From Zerene cesonia (lineage: Eukaryota; Arthropoda; Insecta; Lepidoptera; Pieridae), in contig NC_052111.1 in assembly GCF_012273895.1 (NCBI RefSeq), positions 7,130,001-7,194,000 of the forward strand: DNA of 64,000 nucleotides, written 5' to 3'. Below are positions 25,953 through 37,670 of the stretch, piece after piece. Below the pieces are notes generated by a model. It had not been told where the DNA came from. It ran no database searches and saw nothing but the letters and a program-made list of their open reading frames with translations. A program made the translations under genes and the position numbers. The stretch's first letter is position 1; each line of letters opens with the position of its first letter.

Positions 25953-28060
25953 CGCCCGTCTTCGTGACGCGGCCCCACGCGTTCTGTTGGACTTTGAAAC
26001 TCCTCTCAATGTGAGAGCTTAATTGTGATATGTGTGAAAAAGGTTACGTAGTGTAAGAAATTATTTTTAAGTTGTGTGATATCGCAGAGCGATACTCATA
26101 GTTAGACATTCGTGGGAAGAGGTCAAGCGGATGTGTCGTAATATAAGGATCATGTTTGCCGAATGGGTCCAAATTGTTATAATTTGTTTAAAAATTATAA
26201 TTCGGGACCAATACCTTCCGAGATAGTATTTATTTGAAAATTGTATTTCATTAGCGTAAATATTATTTAAAAGCCACCGACACATTAATTCCTTAAGCAT
26301 AGAAAATAGATGCAATTGTCAAAGAAAAGTTGCGAACTCTTAAAATCCATAAGAGAACGTCACACGATCTACCTCCTAAGTTAAATCAACATTTCGTGAA
26401 ACTGCAGGTGACGTAACTACAACATAAACATTGACTGTAGACCACAGTTTTGAACAAGGTTTGCGCTCAGTGTTTCTAGTCAGAATTGGAACTTATCATT
26501 AATAAATTTGAACTAAAAATTGTTTTTCCCAAAAATGTTTATAACACTCATCCAAAAATGCTATGTATATTCTACCATTGGCTTTCTTTAACGTTTTACT
26601 GTTTAATTTTGTTCCAATAAAAATATCTGACATAACGATTCGCAGCTTTTCGCAAAGACACAAAAAATCTCAATATTAGTTATATCATACCTTATTTGTA
26701 ATATGAATAAAAATGTGTTCGTATGTTAAATTTGAATCAGCCTATTCTAGATTTCGTGCCGATTATGATGTGTGGATGAGCACCAAAGATTTGTAAAGCA
26801 TGGAAGTTGTTTTGGTGTACAATTAAGAAAAATTATAGGGACCTGAATTGAATTTGATGTGTTAACGTATGTAGGTACCAATTTAATAATCTCATGACTG
26901 TAATAGTAAGCTTATTTCTATGTTCTACAACTTCTGTAATTCCACTACGTGCTATTGTATTAAAATTATTCTTTCTATTTTTGATAAATTTATTCTAGAT
27001 TTAATGTATCACAACAGGCATTATTAATACTTTATCTTAAGCTATTCTAAATCTTCAAAGCTTTTAAGACGTACTTCTATTATTGTGGCCAGTTATTTTT
27101 AAATGGTATCTTAGTTACAACCGTGTTTGTTATATTTGCTTGTAAACCTTCATTTATTTCGGAAGGCCTTGTTACGTATACTTATAAAATTTTCTCTTCT
27201 CAACCAAACCTGACTCATATATATATACTTTAAAAGCAATACATTCAATTATCTTAGTAATTCTTTGTAATACTCATCATCTAAATCATTTGAGAAACAT
27301 CGATAATTGCTATTATTACAAACGTCCGTTCATCTTTCGAAGATTCTTCAACAATTTTATTGAGACTATTTATATTTTTAAAAACTAAAGTTACCAGCGT
27401 GTTGTTCAAAGCGTAGATTAAATGACAAATTTGTCGAATTGCTTTAATTTTTCCTTCGATGTTACCTATCGTTATACCTGACTTTATTTGTTTTATTTTT
27501 CGTGTTTTGTTTTAACGTCGTATTGACGGTTATTTTAATTGGGAACAACTCAATCATAAGAATTGTGATTGAGGTATCATTAGATTAACGTGTATGTGAT
27601 AATCTGTTACTATAGTAAGTTTAAAGAGAACGCCGTCTTCCATTGCGTTTTCCATTTTCGAAATACTTTATTTGTAAATATATTTAGTTTTAAGACGCAA
27701 CATGACAATATCGTCCAGAAAACAAATCGCTGCCGCTGTTACGTAAACTCGAACAAAATGAATGATATTAAACTCGAAGGTTTTTGTAGATTTATGTAAA
27801 ATGTTGTGATATTCCGGCGTGATGCCAATTTGCCTTACTCTACATGAAACAATGCAATATGCATTTTTTAGATTGTGCTTCATACGTTGTTCGTATTATA
27901 ATGGTCAATGGTTTTTACATGTACAAACTTTCCGAACGTAATTGTATTTTTATACTACGTAATTTATATGTGAACAATGTATGAAAAGCAAAACTAAACG
28001 TTACATTACTTTTTTTAAAATGTCATACATGACGCCGACAATTTATGTAAATAAAACTTA
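25953..28060 (+). other. ken: Probable ken 3' UTR and downstream AT-rich DNA
   Basis: No coding sequence was recognised. AATAAA signals occur at 26501-26506 and 26616-26621, another near 26706 and one near 28050. The true cleavage site cannot be told from sequence alone. Insect transcription-factor genes often have long AU-rich 3' UTRs with several alternative poly(A) sites, so part of this stretch is probably transcribed with ken. Confidence 0.4.
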
Positions 28061-29312
28061 ATCGTAAGTGTACTTGAAAAAAGAAGCTTAACTTAATTCT
28101 TGTTGAACTTGAATATTGATTTTTCTGTTAATTGTAAATTAAAACGTAATTTTAAGTTTTCACATAGTGTACAATTTTTGTAGATATTGTTTAGTACATT
28201 AACATTCTGTAAAAATGTGTTCTTACCGTAGTAAATTAAATAACGAGAATATTTTAGTTACACAACCCCCCTTTTTTTTGTTCCTTCTCCATTTTCCGCT
28301 TACCTTATTTTATTTAAGCGCCATCTGTGTGGACTCCATAAACAATATTATTGTACAAGATGGCGTTTGAGCTTGCGATAAGTGTTACCTACGGAAAAAA
28401 CAACAACTTTTTCTGAAAATATTATTTATAGTAATAGGTGCGTACTATATAGTTATGAAACTATTTTAAATAAGGTGCCGGAAGTCTCCTCGTTACAGTA
28501 AAAAACTATTGAAACTCGATTTACATGATTTGTTTAAAAGAAATCTTTCAACAAACCAAGATAACTCTTTCTTGTGTCGTTATCGGTTATCGTTTTCTGA
28601 GTGGTAAACTAGCTGAACATCATTACATCTCTCACCCATAGACATTCCTAATAGAGCCCTCGCCATGAAAGCAGTTGGCGAAAGTATAAGCTAAATTTGA
28701 CAGACTGGCCTTATTATAGAAAAAAGGCACTAGCGGCCCTATTACTACCACTGAGACTTGAGGATTGCAATGAAATTATAGGTAAAGAATTGTGTTGACA
28801 ATTCATACCTCTTACACCACTTTTACCAACTGGCATATCGTTGCCATAGACTATCAAGTCTTGCGTAAAATAAATAAACAGATATTAATAAACAACATCA
28901 ATGCCACCAGTTCGTATAATACTTATCACATCTATGTTCACCAAATCTTGGGGCATTTTGAATGAATAGTACTAGCAACATTAGACTACTAATTATTTTA
29001 GACGCCGACAGCGCTGCATCTTCGAGAGCTCATTCTTGGGGGTTGCAAATTTATTCGAAACTGTAACATTTATATATGTAACATTATTATAATGATAAGT
29101 GATAGTAGAATACCTTCCCTTTTAAATGTTTTCAGTAGCCTAAATGATAGGTATGATAGGTATGCTTTTGTGAAAGTATAAATGGAAATGATTTTCGATA
29201 ACTACTGAACGGATTTTAAAATATATAATTATCCGGACCATTTCTTTACCTTAAATATTTTTTATAAGAGTGATTGATGCACTATGTTTTATAGACTCAA
29301 TTTTTTTTTTTT

Positions 29313-29514
29313 GTTATAATCGGCCTTGGAGCTGGTGGGTCGCCTGATGGTAAGCGCTACAACCGCCCATGAACATTTGGAGAGGCATAAGGTCAAATTG
29401 CAGACCCTACGCCTTTACAAATGGTTGCCGACTTTAAATCAGGAAGGGATTAAGAAAGGATTGACGAGAGGAACAAATATAAGTACTGGGAAGGGTAGGA
29501 AAAGTATATGGGCC
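29313..29514 (+). mobile_element. Lepidopteran SINE-type repeat, copy 1
   Basis: It begins after a T run with 'tataatcggccttggagctgg', then 'tcgcctgatggtaagcg', 'cccatgaacatttgg', 'agaggcataaggtcaa', 'caaatggttgccgact' and 'gggaagggtagga'. The same blocks occur inverted at 50345-50615 and as a partial copy at 36927-37069, so this is a dispersed family. These words are very frequent in lepidopteran genomes, and I place it as a SINE or non-LTR derivative on recall. The open frame through it is incidental. Confidence 0.7.
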
Positions 29515-29649
29515 TCTATTTTTCTGTTTGTCAGTTTTAGGTATAGTGCCTTCTCATTTGAGAGGTTAGCGTTCATTAGGGCTATTTCAATTTAGGGAAC
29601 CGCTACTCTAAGCAATGATTAAGTGCTTTCCAAACTATTGACGGAGATT

Positions 29650-29925
29650 TCGGAGTCATCAATCTATCATGATATCAATCTGCGGCCAGGTCTTCTTGTA
29701 CCTTCCACTTTGCGCCTTGTATAATTAGTTGAAGAAGTTCATATATCTTGATGCTACGCATGTCATATACATTCATAGCAGGGTGTCTAATAATTATATA
29801 TATAGCATCGGTTTGTACACCCACATCTCAAACGCTTCGAGTTTTTTGGACATATCATCTGGTAGTATCCAAGCTTCCATACCGTAAAGGTGTACAGAAA
29901 AGTCCCAATATTAGGCTGAACGCTA
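29650..29925 (-). pseudogene. Decayed LINE reverse-transcriptase C-terminal fragment
   Basis: Read on the minus strand, one frame gives YGMEAWILPD followed by KKLEAFEMWVY and then a stop. A later stretch gives YELLQLIIQG. These resemble the post-catalytic C-terminal part of lepidopteran endonuclease-reverse transcriptases, with patterns like YGxExW, EAFEMW and LLQLIIxG. Stops and frame changes separate the pieces, so it is a dead fragment of a non-LTR retrotransposon. The SINE 130 bases away makes this a small nest of transposons. Confidence 0.6.
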
Positions 29926-31354
29926 TATAATTTTGTTTAAAAAATAAATAGGAGGGGCTTATCATACATGTAACCGGGGAATAAAAATGAATTCGCCAAT
30001 ATGTAATTAAATAATAGATGTTTCCCTATGTATCGTTAATAATTAAATCTTAACAATAGTTACTACAACTGATGTCATTCTAAACTCCCTAGAAAATCAT
30101 AAAACACTTGAAAAGCTGCCATTCTTAACACGAGTCGTCTCTCTAACTAATTACGCACAATGCTCGTACATCTTCTATATTTTACCTCAGGTCCTTCAAA
30201 AAAATATAAATAAATTTTTATAAAATAATAAAGATAAAACTATTCTTTTAAAATAAAGATAAATTACTTAGAAACTGCTAAATGGTTTGTCGCACAAAAC
30301 TTTAAAGTAAAGGCACAGGCTTTAGCTGTAAAACTGATTTTACAGAAACAGCGACGCTCTTTGACTATAATGAAACAGAATAAATAATATTCACAAAAAA
30401 CGCCTTTCGCCAGCCCTAAATTAGTCATAGCCTCTCTCTTTAGGCGAGTCCGTATTGACAGGAATATAATATCAAATGTTAATCAACTCTCAAACTCGAA
30501 CACCCTCCACTTCAGGCCAGCGAGTATCCAGAACTCGACTGAAGAATTACAAGCGAGCAATTAAATTCTCGTTCCAACAAAAACCAGTCACTGGCAGTTT
30601 AGTTCTACACGTTTAAAAATAGACAAAAATGATAGGTAAAAGCTAAGGAACCGGTAAGGTTGCAGATGGCATCTTTTTGCAAACATGCATGGGACGGTAT
30701 ACTAGGGCTGTTGATTGCACTTTTAATAAGAAAATTATTTAATGAAGTGTAATATATGGTGAGCACTGAGCATGTTTTATTTGCGATTTAAATTATATTA
30801 CCATGCCTGAAATTTTCTTCTATTCCGGACTCTGTGCTATATGCATAATGTTATATAGAATTTTGGTTTGATTTTTAAAAACCACTTCATTTATTTATTT
30901 CGATATAAATATAGAAACTGCTAGATAGAAAGTGCTAGATAACTTATTAATTAAGGTTGTCAACCCTAGTAAGTGGTAAAATTCCGAAGTGCTTATTTCA
31001 ACTCTTCGCTAATGAACGTATTTATAACGATAGTTTAAAAATAGTCCAATACGTACCATGGTCATTCTATTTTTCAAAAATTTATTGCAAACATGTACCT
31101 ACCATATACATATGGAAATTAATCACTATACATTTATGCGATTTATTTTTTTACTTTCATTTGTAATTAAGTCGATAATGATGTATCTAGTATTTTCTAC
31201 AGATACTAGAACGTTCAAGTGATATGATTTGATATAGAAATGATGAGATCGTCCAGTTTAGTTAAAATTTTTTATATACGTTTAGAACATAGCCTATCCC
31301 TCGCATTCAGTTAAATTCAGTTAATAGATGTATTTTCTGTACTGATGCTACAAA

Positions 31355-31472
31355 GCTGAAGAGTTTAATTATTTGTACGCGCTAACCTCAAGAACTACTA
31401 GACCGATTTCAAAAATTCTTTAACCGTTTGATGTGTACGTGATCCCTGAGCACTGTATATGTTCCGCCTAGC
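31355..31472 (+). mobile_element. Non-LTR 3'-end remnant
   Basis: The words gagtttaatt, acgcgctaacctcaagaac, tagaccgatttcaaaaattc and tgtacgtgatccctgagc are the recurrent order of lepidopteran RTE-type 3' ends. Related pieces lie at 36318-36430, 40999-41153, 50075-50235 and 53954-54105. Its limits are approximate. Confidence 0.55.
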
Positions 31473-33138
31473 TTACATATTTTATTTTATATATTTTTTT
31501 AGTTTTATCAACAGTTGTTACATAAGCAATTTTCTCTTTTTATAAAAACGTTTAGTCTTTCAAATGATATGCACAACAATTAAAGATAATTATGTATTAC
31601 AACAACAATAATTATGTATGAATATAAATACCGCGGCGAAGTCTGGCGGACTGCTATTAAAAAAATAGCCTCTGAATTATAGAAGATTTATCTCTGTTCT
31701 GTGCAAAAAGCACTACCCTTGTCTTCGTATACAACGAAGAATGTTAGATTTGCTATTTAATTTACTTTCATTAAGTTATGGAGTCATGTTGCTTTTTTAC
31801 CATAAGGCAAATAATGTTGAAATATTATCCACCTAGGGGCGTTATAAATATCATATTTTGAGACTTTCCCATGAAATATGGAAGTAGCTCACATGAACCC
31901 AATTTTAGGGTAAGATTTAAAATGAATTAAGAATATAAACATGATCATTTTATATGTAGCTTTATTTTTATGTCATATTATTTGTTAATTTTTTTTTCTA
32001 TTTTAATCCCAGTGTTTACACCAAGTAGATAGGGCAGATGCATTGCATACAGCTTTTTTACTGGTCAATTTAATTTACGGACAAGAAGGTAGCTATCCTT
32101 CTATGTCTTACCAGATCGAGACATTCTTTTTAATTTCCACCGGAAATCGTACCCAAAACCACTCGTTTCTATCTCAAACGTTACTACCACTGTACCAGTC
32201 AATAACACGTGTTAACTGAAACTTTAACCAATCTGTGCCAAAATAACCAATAGTAGTAAAGTAACCAATATTAATCAGATACACAATATCGAAACCTAGA
32301 TATAATTAGCAATTTCTGAGTAAAAGAACGACAAACACCCATCCATCCTCACAAACGGTAAGTTTATTAGGTCGTTAAGTTTGTTAATTTTATTTAAATT
32401 TTGCAAATCCAAAAACCATGTGAAGAAATAAGAATCAAAGCGCTATTAAATCCAAGTGTTCCAATTCCTGATATCAGCGCGTTCAAACAATCAAATAAGC
32501 AATCTCTTCGTCGTTATATTATCTGTAGTTAAAATAATGATATTGTATTCTTTAATGTTCAAAAATTATAAGAAATATTGTTAATAAAATTATTTTCTTC
32601 CATAAAAATCTGCTACATACAGATTCAATATCTTTCGTACCATAAACTTATTTACCGATTTTTACCTTTATAGATACCTTAATATTTAAGTATCAAACAT
32701 AAGAGCACTTAAATCCTATTTACAACATATACAAAGGAAATGTAAACATGTGAATGAAATGTTTTATGTGAGCAAATATTTATCTTTTAAATGTATTTCT
32801 ATAATAGGATACACGGTGAAAAGCGTCAAGCACAAAGGTGCTTGATGATTGTCATTTCCTGTGGCATCGTTCAAGCTAATGAATCATAACGTATACTAGT
32901 CACTTGTCCCGCCTTTGCCTTGGTTTCTTTGTACACATACATATAGCTTCAATTGGCATTTTGTTAGAATTTTTTGAAATCGGTCTGGTGTTCCTAAGGT
33001 TATCGCGATCAATTAAATAAACAAACTCTTCAGCGTTATTTAAGAACAGATATAACGAATTAAAGATGCAGTATTTTTCCAAATATAGACGTACTAGGCG
33101 TGTCCAGTTACGTCACTCGTGTAGGTATAAAGCACCAG

Positions 33139-33261
33139 GGTACCATATCTCTGTATCAAATTTCATACAGATACGATAAGCTGTTTTCGCGTGAAAGTGT
33201 AACAAACATCCATATACACATCCATCCATCCATACCTACAAACTTTCGCGTTTATAGTATT
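33139..33261 (+). mobile_element. Truncated RTE-like element abutting a complete copy
   Basis: The 3' half of an element related to the adjacent one: a 'ccatatctctgtatcaaatttc' block, then 'cgcgtgaaagtgtaacaaac', a (CATC)n tract and the tail 'aactttcgcgtttatagtatt'. It runs directly into ACTAGCTGCGCC, the head of the next copy, as a head-to-tail arrangement. Confidence 0.55.
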
Positions 33262-33463
33262 ACTAGCTGCGCCCCGCGGTTTCACCCGCGTAAATCCGTA
33301 TCCCGTAGGAATATCGGGATATAAGTTGCCCATATGTTATTCCAGTTGTCCAACTGTCTACGTACCAAATTTCATTGCAATCGGTTCAGTAGTTTTTGCG
33401 TGAAAGAGTAACAAACACACACATACACAAACAATCCTCACAAAGGATATGATTAGTAGGACG
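33262..33463 (+). mobile_element. RTE-like non-LTR 3'-end repeat, copy 2
   Basis: It begins ACTAGCTGCGCCCCGCGG and contains all blocks of the family in order, ending in a 'gattagtagga' tail. It is about 200 bases long and non-coding. It lies about 280 bases before the TATA box of the first lipocalin gene, so it may contribute to or interrupt that promoter's upstream region. Confidence 0.75.
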
Positions 33464-33742
33464 AAAAAATATATAACTAGAAGTAAAACATACAAACGTA
33501 TTTCTAGTTATTTCTGGAACTGCATATAGAACCCATCATAACAAAACAAAACGAAACAAAAGCTCCCACAATGTTGTACACGCAAAAACTAGATCCCAAA
33601 CTAACATTCCATCCTGAAAAACAATGCCTATTACTCCCATAGTCATTACCTAAGAAGGATTGTTGCGAAATTCATTACGACGTTTATAATAAATTAGGTT
33701 GCATATGGTCCCGCTGGATGCAGACCGGTTTCATAGCTAGAG

Positions 33743-33778
33743 TTTAAATAGGTTCTGCTGGGGGTTCAAGCATCATTC
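33743..33778 (+). promoter_or_regulatory. Core promoter of lipocalin 1 (TATA plus initiator)
   Basis: TTTAAATA at 33743-33750 is followed by TCATTC at 33773-33778, a perfect match to the insect initiator TCAKTY, with its A at 33775. The spacing from the start of the TATA box is 32 bases. The predicted transcript would have a 35-base leader before the ATG at 33810. A splice-acceptor-like ctccag just before the ATG allows an upstream leader exon instead, but the promoter match makes the simple model more likely. Confidence 0.6.
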
Positions 33779-33809
33779 CCGTAGAAGCCTCCCTTGTCTC
33801 CAGATCACA

Positions 33810-36800
33810 ATGTGGCGTCTCTTCGTGTTGTTGCTGGCGGCGGCTGCGCACGCGCAGATACCGTCGCTGGGATGGTGTCCGGACTATCAGGTATGATTCT
33901 TTGTTTAATTGTAATTTATTTAAATATAATTGACGAAAATAAACTTGGTAAATATACAAAACTAACTTACACAAATGCCCCTATGTGTTAAAATATAGTG
34001 TTAATTCTAGATATATAGAGATCTTTTTTTATAATACCACGTATGTACCTAGAACTCATGTAGAAAGAGGTTTCTTTAATTTATATATGGATAGAACTTT
34101 TACATTAAATACAATTCGATAAAGAAAATATGTAAAGGAAACTATCAAATTGTTATTTATATCAGTATAACTTTTACGTAAACGTATCCTAGAGGTCGCA
34201 AGCGGAAAACTGGTAATTAATATATATATAGAAAACAGAAAACTGTACCTATGTTAAACTAAAGGTCAAAATTTGTCCAATAAAAAGGTCATTATAAAAA
34301 AGAAACCTGTAAAATGTGAAAACATTTAATAAAAACCACATAAGAACACATTTTTAAACGGATGTTTAATAAATGTTAACCAAGATTGAAAAATCGACCC
34401 CTAAGAGATGCACACTTAATTGTATAAAATCGTAATAATAGTGTAATATCGTATAAACAATACAAAAGCCGCCGTGCATTTTTATAAATAATTGATTAAT
34501 TATTTCCAATCGCGATAAAAAAACAACTCATTCACCCTATAATTTCATACTAATGACCATACACTGGAGATGTGTTCATGACCTCGGTCAATGATGTAAC
34601 TCGGCTGCAGGTCAGTAACCCCTTTCGATTTCAACCCATTCAGTATCAGGTGTTAATGTTATGGGTGAAAGTGAAATGGGGCTACAGGCGGAAACGAGTT
34701 TTTAATGTCTTCTTATGAATATTTATTTCGATCTTTTGTATAATTATAGACAAACGGTTCAAATGCTTTTCTTGCTTATTTGCATTGATTTATTTGTTAA
34801 TTTATTTGATAAAATTAAAATTGTATGTGTAACGAATAAACAATCATAATATGTATTACAAATAAGTATTGAATAGTCAAATAGTTAAATAATATTCTTA
34901 TAATATCCAACCAATAAACAAACAACCATTTCTATGCTTGATTAAACATTTTTAAATAATTATTAAATTGTAGCGTCACAAAGCTGGTATAATGTCATTT
35001 AACACAATTATACGTAATACAACTATTATTAATTATCGAAAGAAAGAAAACGTTTTTATTACCAATATCATAATAAGACAAACACATGTCAATAATAACT
35101 ATAATTTAAATCTTACCTTCCAGCCCATGGCAAATTTCAATATCAACCGTTTCTTGGGCAACTGGTTCGAAGCAGAACGGTACTTCACCGTTTCTGAGTT
35201 GGGCACTCGCTGCGTCAACACCAAGTACGAGGCTACTCCCGAAGGAAGGATCGTGGTGTCCAATGAAATCACTAATTCTCTGTAAGTATCTTCTGTTTAT
35301 CGATTTTTGTTTAGTTTCAATTGTTTGCTTTTTATGTACAATACAAGCTGTAGTTCATCTCATTTTATTAAGTGTATTCAAATACTAGTTGTACCTAATT
35401 TTATATACACTCAGCTGTTCCTCTGTGAAAATGTAAGAACCTTCCCCTAGTCCATTGCATTTCATTATTTTAGATTTTTAAAATTATAACAGATAAAAAT
35501 TATAACAGATTTTATAAGTTATAATATCTTCTCTTTTTCAAGAACGGGAATGAAGCGAGTACTCGACGGCACCCTACAAATGATAGGTCGCGAGGGAGAA
35601 GGTCGCATGATGGTGAAATACGCCTCCCTCCCCGTCCCCTATGATACTGAGTTCAGCATTCTTGACACTGATTACGAAAACTTCGCAGTCATGTGGTCCT
35701 GCAGTGGTATTGGCCCTGTGCATATTCGTAAGTATTTTCATTGAAATTTCCTTGCGTGCTTATTTTGTTTATAACGCTTATATGCAAAATCCAATGAAAT
35801 ATTTAACCTATATGTAACATATTATAAATGTCTACTAAACTTGATAAATATAAGTAACAAATAGTTTGTTTTGATACAAGAAAACAACTCCGATAAAACG
35901 AAGCCAATTTATTGCACTATTATACATTTTATATTTAAACAAAAAACCTTAAGCAAAATAACTAACTTCTTTATATCTTTACAGAAAACGCTTGGATCCT
36001 AACAAGGGAGCGTCTCCCGCCTCCCATGATCATGCAAAGCGCATACGGTGTTCTCGACAAGTACAAGATTTCCAGAACATTCTTTGTGAAGACCAATCAA
36101 GCGGACTGCCACATCCTCCCCCGGCCAGCGGCTGAGCCCATGTTAGACCTACTGAAGTCTTCAGATGACGTGGAAGGCAAGAATGCGGCGGTTCCTGAAG
36201 TGGTTGTTGAGAAGGATGATGTAAGTCTATACAAATTAGTCTTAAGTGTAAACCTCTTGTCGAAACTCTATGCCTAATAAGTCTCCGTTAACGTTGAATA
36301 TCTGTAACAAAATAAAGTTGAAGAGTTTGTTAAATTGAATGCGATAATTTCAGGAACTATACCGATTCCAAAAATTTCGCCATTGATATGTTCGTGATTC
36401 CTATGCGCTATAGACTATATATGTACCTCGGTTGGAGCCCAGGTTGACCACTGGTTCTAGATTATCAAATCTCAAATTTTTAGTGGCATGTAATAAATTG
36501 TACAATATCGTTTAAATTGTCTTTGAAACCGGCTTATATGGAAATTGTGTCTAATTACTAACAATTACTCATGGTGATCAGTCATTTATACGTTTATAAA
36601 ATAGGTAATAAATATTATTTAAAATACACAACTAGTGGGCATTAACATATAAGCAAGTATAGCTTATTATAAATACAGCTATCATATATATTTAAAAATT
36701 ATTTGCATAGCTACTACATGCACATGGAAAAATAACGATTTATTCGTTTACATTTGTGGCAGTAGATATTATAAAGAGGAAATATTTGGGTTTTTGTCAC

Positions 36801-37359
36801 GAGTGAAGCACTTATGACTATGAAAATACGCACTTAAGTAGCTTAGCTTCCTTATTGACGTAGGGGTATTTTTACCTCGTTCCTTGGGTAGAACCACATA
36901 GCAATTACTTAGAACTATCTATCTATGACCACCACTCATGGACATTCGCAAAAGCAGAGCCTCTGCGAATACACTACCCACTTTTAAGGGGTAAGGGATA
37001 AATGAAGGATTGGCAACGAAAGGGAAAGGGCATCTAGCTGCCCCACTCACCGTACGAAACTCAGTACCAAAATAACATGTCCCAAATTTAAGACACAATA
37101 CATTTCAATTTGGAACATTAATTTTTTTTAAAAAGAAAAAATTTTTTTGCAGAAGAGCCCGGAGATCAAGAATGAAGTAATACTAGAACGATCAGCTGTA
37201 CCAGAAATGCCCGAAGAGGCGAAACCCATGAAGATGTCCGAACCAATGAAGGATTCTGAGAAGAAGGATGAGAAAATGGACAAACCCATGGAAATGAAAG
37301 AAGAAATGAAGAAACCGGAATTAGAAATGAAAGAGAAAATAGATATGCCTATGCAATAA
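33810..37359 (+). CDS. Secreted lipocalin (apolipoprotein D-like) with Met/Lys/Glu-rich tail
   Basis: Exons 33810-33890, 35124-35281, 35543-35727, 35985-36220 and 37153-37359 join in phase to 288 residues. A signal peptide (about 1-15, ending AAAAHA) leads to a lipocalin domain of about 23-183. The domain has motif 1 GNW at 39-41, motif 2 TDY at 122-124, and motif 3 around AWILTR with R149. Four cysteines (C23, C57, C133, C183) fit the two disulfides of apolipoprotein D-type lipocalins, which bind small hydrophobic ligands in a beta-barrel and are secreted. Residues 184-288 form a long tail. The last exon is highly charged, with 11 Met in 68 residues, many in KPM, EPM or EEM contexts, and is probably disordered. 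I know of no such extension in standard family members. A poly(A) signal lies at 37478-37483. The paralogue at 44965-47976 lacks the tail. Confidence 0.93.
36318..36430 (+). mobile_element. Non-LTR 3'-end remnant in lipocalin 1 intron 4
   Basis: It shows 'gaagagtttgttaaattgaatgc', 'tttcaggaactataccgatt' and 'tgttcgtgattcctatgcgc' blocks like the remnants at 31.4 and 54.0 kb. It lies wholly in the intron before the tail exon. Confidence 0.5.
36927..37069 (+). mobile_element. Lepidopteran SINE-type repeat, partial copy 2
   Basis: The words accactcatggacattcgc, agagcctctgcgaatac, ttttaaggggtaaggg and ggaaagggcatctagctgc match the 3' part of the family at 50345-50615, which is in inverse orientation there. 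It ends 83 bases before the tail exon of lipocalin 1, still within the intron. Confidence 0.6.
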
Positions 37360-37477
37360 AATTCTTAGAAACTAAGTAGTACGGTTGGAGGCTTACAGGA
37401 TGGGCTATTGAACCAAATAAGTCATTTCCGATGTGAACACAGTCTCTTTCGAACGGTTTGCATTTTAGTCAGTGCTA

Positions 37478-37483
37478 AATAAA
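37478..37483 (+). terminator. Poly(A) signal of lipocalin 1
   Basis: Canonical AATAAA, 119 bases after the stop codon of lipocalin 1, in an AT-rich 3' UTR. It is the first such signal after the stop. Confidence 0.6.
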
Positions 37484-37670
37484 GAAAATATAAATAATAA
37501 TATTCGTTTCAATTCTGTTGTTGAAATCAGCAGCAACGTTAGTTGCAACATCCTCCTATAATATATGTTGAAATAATTGTAAATTGTCATGAGGCAGCAA
37601 AAAAATTGATGATAATTTTATAAAGTAATACGCAAGATCGAAACATATTCAAAGCAAAGGTGCAAAAGGA

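Larger units (their letters stand above)
28061..33742. other. Repeat-rich intergenic region between ken and the first lipocalin
   Basis: No host gene was recognised. The region carries a SINE (29313-29514), a decayed LINE reverse-transcriptase fragment (29650-29925), RTE-type 3' ends (about 31355-31472, 32470-32525 and 32980-33060) and the tandem RTE-like copies at 33139-33463. Near 28.3 kb there is an inverted pair of CGCCATCT/AGATGGCG words. Open frames here are short, AT-driven and unsupported. Confidence 0.5.
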
